Notes under the pieces: generated by a model
What the model was told of the DNA's origin: nothing
Database searches by the model: none
The model's input: the letters and a program-made list of their open reading frames with translations, nothing else
Assembly (NCBI GenBank): GCA_902386085.1
Contig: CABMIA010000087.1
Coordinates: 1 to 10,389, forward strand
DNA: 10,389 bases
Direction of reading: 5' to 3'
From: an uncultured archaeon
GTDB lineage: Archaea; Halobacteriota; Methanosarcinia; Methanosarcinales; Methanoperedenaceae
In this document: in pieces, positions 8,438 through 10,389 of the stretch
How positions within the stretch are numbered: position 1 is the first letter of the stretch
How the letters are laid out: each line of letters begins with the position of its first letter
Translations under genes and position numbers: made by a program

Positions 8438-8449
8438 CTATTGTGCACT
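8421..8449 (-). promoter_or_regulatory. Dyad flanking a TATA-like box at the hicB stop
   Basis: On the minus strand ATAGTG (8441-8436) and CACTAT (8426-8421) are perfect inverted arms around TATATTCTG. A second, nested pair is AGTGCA (8449-8444) and TGCACT (8428-8423). A TATA-like GTGTATATTC lies between and across the arms. Initiation about 25 bases on would give a leader of about 70 bases for the BatA-like gene. It may be a promoter with an overlapping operator, or alternative RNA hairpins. No T-run follows, so an intrinsic terminator is unlikely. Confidence 0.4.
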
Positions 8450-8707
8450 GGCTCTTTTTGAACATGCTTTGCCAAAGGTAGCCAGCTCCTCCACCACAGT
8501 CCTCAAAAGCTCTTTTCCTGTGGGCTTGGGAATTTCTCTTCCATCTTTTTCAGCAGTTTCCAGCCAGAGGTCTATCGCGATCTTGATTTCTTTCAATGCC
8601 TCTTCTTCTGTATCTCCAAAAGCAGAGCAACCTGGAAGTTCTGGCGCCACTGCAATGTATCCCTCATCTTCTTCACTATAGAAAATTTCTATCGCATATT
8701 TATACAT
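8438..8707 (-). CDS. hicB: HicB-family antitoxin
   Basis: This is an 89-residue partner of HicA in a type II toxin-antitoxin pair. By family knowledge it neutralises the RNase toxin and usually represses its own operon. The partial RNase-H-like HicB fold is clear: an N-terminal YAIEIFYSEEDEGYIAVAPE strand pair, then LPGCSAFGDTEEEALKEIK, a helix, and GREIPKP at about 57-63. The roughly 26 residues after that are helical and basic at the end. They do not resemble the usual ribbon-helix-helix or HTH tail, so how it would bind DNA is unclear. The start ATG at 8707 has GGAGG at 8718-8714, six bases upstream. It overlaps the hicA 3' end by 8 bases, which is typical of coupled toxin-antitoxin genes. 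It ends in TAG inside a dyad. Confidence 0.92.
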   Translation of the reverse strand: MYKYAIEIFYSEEDEGYIAVAPELPGCSAFGDTEEEALKEIKIAIDLWLETAEKDGREIPKPTGKELLRTVVEELATFGKACSKRASAQ

Positions 8708-8957
8708 TATTTTCCTCCTTCAGGAGATCATATTTATCAATAATTTTTAAAAGCTGCTTTACCTGATAAGGTTTTGCCCATCCGCCAACATTTTGAAAAT
8801 TCAATGCCTCTCTGATTCCCTTACGGACATATATCCGGTGACTTCCTTTCCCACCTCTAAATACGAAGCCAAATAACTCTGCAGTACTGCATAACCTGTT
8901 AAAATGCACATTCTTGGGATTTTCTTTCAATTCCGCGTAAGCAGCATTTTTATTCAT
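8700..8957 (-). CDS. hicA: HicA-family mRNA interferase toxin
   Basis: From the ATG at 8957 this is an 85-residue protein. HicA toxins have a dsRBD-like fold and cleave mRNA independently of ribosomes, using a conserved His. Here the motif RGGKGSHRIYVRKG is intact, with the predicted catalytic His at 40. The C-terminal part, WAKPYQVKQLLKIIDKYDLL, is also family-typical. I chose the ATG because AGGTG lies three bases upstream; a GTG at 8963 would add only Met-Leu. It follows the DUF58 stop (8974) by 16 bases with no visible promoter, so it is probably read from the MoxR/DUF58 transcript. Over 8701-8940 I count 89 G+C of 240, against 115 of 240 in DUF58 (9001-9240), which suggests a foreign origin. 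The toxin looks intact. Confidence 0.92.
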   Translation of the reverse strand: MNKNAAYAELKENPKNVHFNRLCSTAELFGFVFRGGKGSHRIYVRKGIREALNFQNVGGWAKPYQVKQLLKIIDKYDLLKEENNV

Positions 8958-8973
8958 TAACACCTACTATTTC

Positions 8974-9840
8974 CTACCTCGTTTTTTTCCTAACTTCCCG
9001 CTGGCTTACAACATCGAAAATGGCATCAAAAACGGGTTTGTCGGTTGTAAAACTGTGAAAATCAGCGCCCACGGCAAGACATGACTCTTTTATCTTTGCA
9101 TTGTGATCGTTCAGGCGCTTTTCGTATTCAGCGCGCAGGCGGGGGCTTGTGTATATATCCATCCTGGCGTCTGTTTCAAGGTCGATCAATTTAGCTTCCC
9201 CGCCAAGGTTAAGGCTTTTCTCAAGAGGATCGAGCACCTGGATTAGTACGAGTTCGTTATCCCCGAGCCTGAATATTGCATTCCTTATCGCCTCGGCATC
9301 CGCCATGAAATCGGAAATAACAAATACAAGCGACCGTGATTTTATCACATTCCCGTACTTTTCCATGCAGTAATCAAAGCGTGTTTTCCCTGAAAGTGCC
9401 GTGTCATTCAGGAGGTTGATAGTCTGCGAAAGATACTTTCGTCCTCGTTTTGGTTTTGTGATATTGATCTCATCCCCGAAGGTTGAGACCCCGAACTTCT
9501 CGTTATCCTTTGTCACAAGATACGCAAATCCCAGCGCAAGCATGGCCGCGTACTCGAATTTATTGCGGAAATCCATGCTCTTGCTGGTATCAAGCAATAT
9601 GTGTGTAGTCAGGCTTTTCTCTTCCTCGAATTCCTTGACATAGAGTTTCTCGGTGCGCCCGTACACCTTCCAGTCGATGATCTTGAAATCATCGCCCTGT
9701 GTGTATTCACGGTAGCTCACAGGCTCCATGCCACGGCCTTTCAGTATGGAGCGGCGGCTGCCGCTGTAGGCGTTGGATACGCGTTTGCGTACCATGAACG
9801 AGAAGCGGTCAAGCTCCTTGAAGAATGAGGTGTCGATCAT
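8974..9840 (-). CDS. DUF58 family VWA-like protein
   Basis: From the ATG at 9840 this is a 288-residue protein. The DUF58 signature is clear: GMEPVSYREYTQGDDFKIID, then WKVYGRTEKLYVKEFEEE (about 38-74). A VWA-type domain follows, with MIDAS D84-T-S86-K-S88 and the later strand VISDF (174-178). It has no membrane segment and is probably cytoplasmic. DUF58 proteins are consistently encoded next to MoxR ATPases and are thought to be their partners. I chose this start because GAGGTG lies at 9853-9848 with a 7-base spacer; an in-frame ATG at 9873 would add 11 residues but has no RBS. The start codon and the RBS are both part of a perfect inverted repeat (9838-9861). The ATG overlaps the stop of a 28-codon frame (ATGA). 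It ends in TAG just before hicA. Confidence 0.96.
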   Translation of the reverse strand: MIDTSFFKELDRFSFMVRKRVSNAYSGSRRSILKGRGMEPVSYREYTQGDDFKIIDWKVYGRTEKLYVKEFEEEKSLTTHILLDTSKSMDFRNKFEYAAMLALGFAYLVTKDNEKFGVSTFGDEINITKPKRGRKYLSQTINLLNDTALSGKTRFDYCMEKYGNVIKSRSLVFVISDFMADAEAIRNAIFRLGDNELVLIQVLDPLEKSLNLGGEAKLIDLETDARMDIYTSPRLRAEYEKRLNDHNAKIKESCLAVGADFHSFTTDKPVFDAIFDVVSQREVRKKTR

Positions 9841-9923
9841 AAAGCGACACCTCGCTTTATGCAGTATCCACATATGGCTTTGTCATACGTGTCTGCGAAG
9901 TAAAGCGGCGTGACGGTTTTCAT
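9837..9923 (-). CDS. Possible 28-codon microprotein / leader peptide between MoxR and DUF58
   Basis: Directly after the MoxR TAA an ATG opens a frame of 28 codons. Its TGA overlaps the DUF58 ATG as ATGA, so it fills the gap exactly. The product begins MKTVTPLYFADTYD and ends CGYCIKRGVAL. A single CxxC pair could bind metal or form a disulfide. Only a weak GTGA lies five bases before the ATG, so it would rely on termination-reinitiation by ribosomes leaving MoxR. Translation would run through the hairpin covering the DUF58 start. It may be a functional peptide, a coupling device with no peptide function, or chance. Length alone cannot decide. Confidence 0.4.
   Translation of the reverse strand: MKTVTPLYFADTYDKAICGYCIKRGVAL
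9838..9861 (-). promoter_or_regulatory. Perfect 10-bp hairpin over the DUF58 start codon and RBS
   Basis: In the mRNA sense the arms are CATAAAGCGA (9861-9852) and TCGCTTTATG (9847-9838), exact reverse complements around a GGTG tetraloop (9851-9848). The loop together with the last bases of the 5' arm forms the DUF58 Shine-Dalgarno GAGGTG. The last three bases of the 3' arm are the DUF58 ATG. If the RNA folds this way, the start codon is paired and the RBS is constrained, unless a ribosome translating the 28-codon frame opens it. A DNA-level palindromic protein site is the alternative. Confidence 0.65.
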
Positions 9924-10389
9924 TTATTTCACGGATTTCAGAATATCCGAAATCATCTGGTCCGTGGTCATTCCCTTGCGCTCGGACTCGAACGAGAGAA
10001 TGACGCGGTGGCGCAGCACGGGATAAGCCATCGTATCTATGTCCTCTGTGCTCACGTAATTCCTGCCCCGGATCAGCGCCCGTGCTTTCGCTGCAAGTAT
10101 GATTCCGATAGACGCACGCGGTGAAGCCCCGTATTCGATATGCTCGCTCTTTGCCCGCGTCGCTGTCACTATCTTGATCGCCCTGTTCTTAATATCCTCG
10201 GCAAGGGGAACATCCCGCGTAAGTTTCTGGAGTTCAAGCACCTGGCTCTTTGAAACCACACTGCTTATTGAAGGACTGATGTTCTTCGTATACCTGTTCA
10301 CGATCTCGTTCTCATCCTCAAACGTGGGATAATCCATTAAAATCTTGAGCAGGAACCTGTCAAGCTGCGCTTCAGGCAGGGGATATGTA
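9924..10389 (-). CDS. moxR: MoxR-family AAA+ ATPase (5'-truncated by window edge)
   Basis: Only the C-terminal 154 residues or so are present; the start and the Walker A/B motifs lie beyond the window edge. The visible part begins TYPLPEAQLDRFLLKI, the MoxR segment that carries the AAA+ arginine finger (LDRF). The alpha-helical lid follows, with the sensor-2 stretch YGASPRASIGIILAAKARAL and then ALIRGRNYVSTEDIDTMAYPVLRHR. MoxR ATPases act as chaperone-like remodellers, often for VWA-domain proteins encoded beside them, which fits the DUF58, BatA-like and double-VWA genes downstream. It is the first visible gene of the minus-strand operon. Its TAA is directly followed by the ATG of the 28-codon frame. 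Confidence 0.97.
   Translation of the reverse strand, partial: TYPLPEAQLDRFLLKILMDYPTFEDENEIVNRYTKNISPSISSVVSKSQVLELQKLTRDVPLAEDIKNRAIKIVTATRAKSEHIEYGASPRASIGIILAAKARALIRGRNYVSTEDIDTMAYPVLRHRVILSFESERKGMTTDQMISDILKSVK

Noticed and set aside
8438..8440. TAG of hicB (and of DUF58 at 8974-8976) read as pyrrolysine
   Set aside because: The DUF58 frame closes again after seven codons, HicB is already a normal length, and no pyl gene is visible.
8958..8963. GTG at 8963 as the hicA start
   Set aside because: It adds only two residues, and the ATG at 8957 has AGGTG just upstream; the difference is minor but the ATG is favoured.
9841..9873. Upstream in-frame ATG at 9873 as the DUF58 start
   Set aside because: It has no Shine-Dalgarno sequence, overlaps the 28-codon frame, and adds an N-terminus unlike DUF58 proteins. 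The ATG at 9840 has GAGGTG at ideal spacing.
1..10389. CRISPR arrays, insertion sequences or attachment sites
   Set aside because: No regularly spaced repeats, transposase reading frame, terminal inverted repeats or tRNA-end duplications were seen, including at the hicAB borders, where only a short GAGG-type similarity occurs.

Overview
The window looks like a chromosomal piece of a euryarchaeon, most likely a relative of the Methanosarcinales (a Methanoperedens-like lineage is my guess, at moderate confidence). The evidence is an archaeal-type EF-2 carrying the diphthamide histidine, a 422-residue archaeal EF-1A, an archaeal-length S10 protein, AGGAGGTGA-type ribosome binding sites, TATA-like boxes and T-run terminators. 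Base composition is mid-GC in the genes and AT-rich in the spacers.

Plus strand, bases 1-3555: the 3' part of the archaeal str operon, in the classical order EF-2 (5' end outside the window), EF-1A, S10. A probable internal promoter lies ahead of EF-1A. A T-rich tract after S10 probably ends the operon. Bases 3556-3713 are an AT-rich spacer with that terminator, a small inverted repeat and TATA-like boxes. Next comes an unrecognised 70-codon gene whose stop abuts, tail to tail, the stop of the last minus-strand gene.

Minus strand, bases 10389 down to 3927: a compact operon of the MoxR/VWA type. Transcription order is MoxR AAA+ ATPase (start outside the window), a possible 28-codon microprotein, a DUF58 protein, hicA, hicB, a BatA-like membrane VWA protein, and a large membrane protein with two VWA-like segments and a glutamine-amidotransferase-like fold. 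Established knowledge of such loci suggests that the MoxR ATPase acts as a chaperone or remodeller of the VWA (metal-binding MIDAS) proteins. The substrate here is unknown. The two membrane proteins overlap at TAATG and are presumably translationally coupled.

Two places stand out. First, a HicA/HicB toxin-antitoxin pair sits between the DUF58 and BatA-like genes, which normally adjoin; it looks inserted. Just downstream of it lies a dyad centred on a TATA-like box that may restart transcription for the two membrane genes. Second, a perfect 10-bp inverted repeat overlaps the DUF58 start: its tetraloop is part of the Shine-Dalgarno sequence and its 3' arm ends in the ATG. A 28-codon open frame exactly fills the gap between the MoxR stop and the DUF58 start and runs through this hairpin, ending in an ATGA overlap. 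Together they look like a translational-coupling device not explained by the standard annotation.
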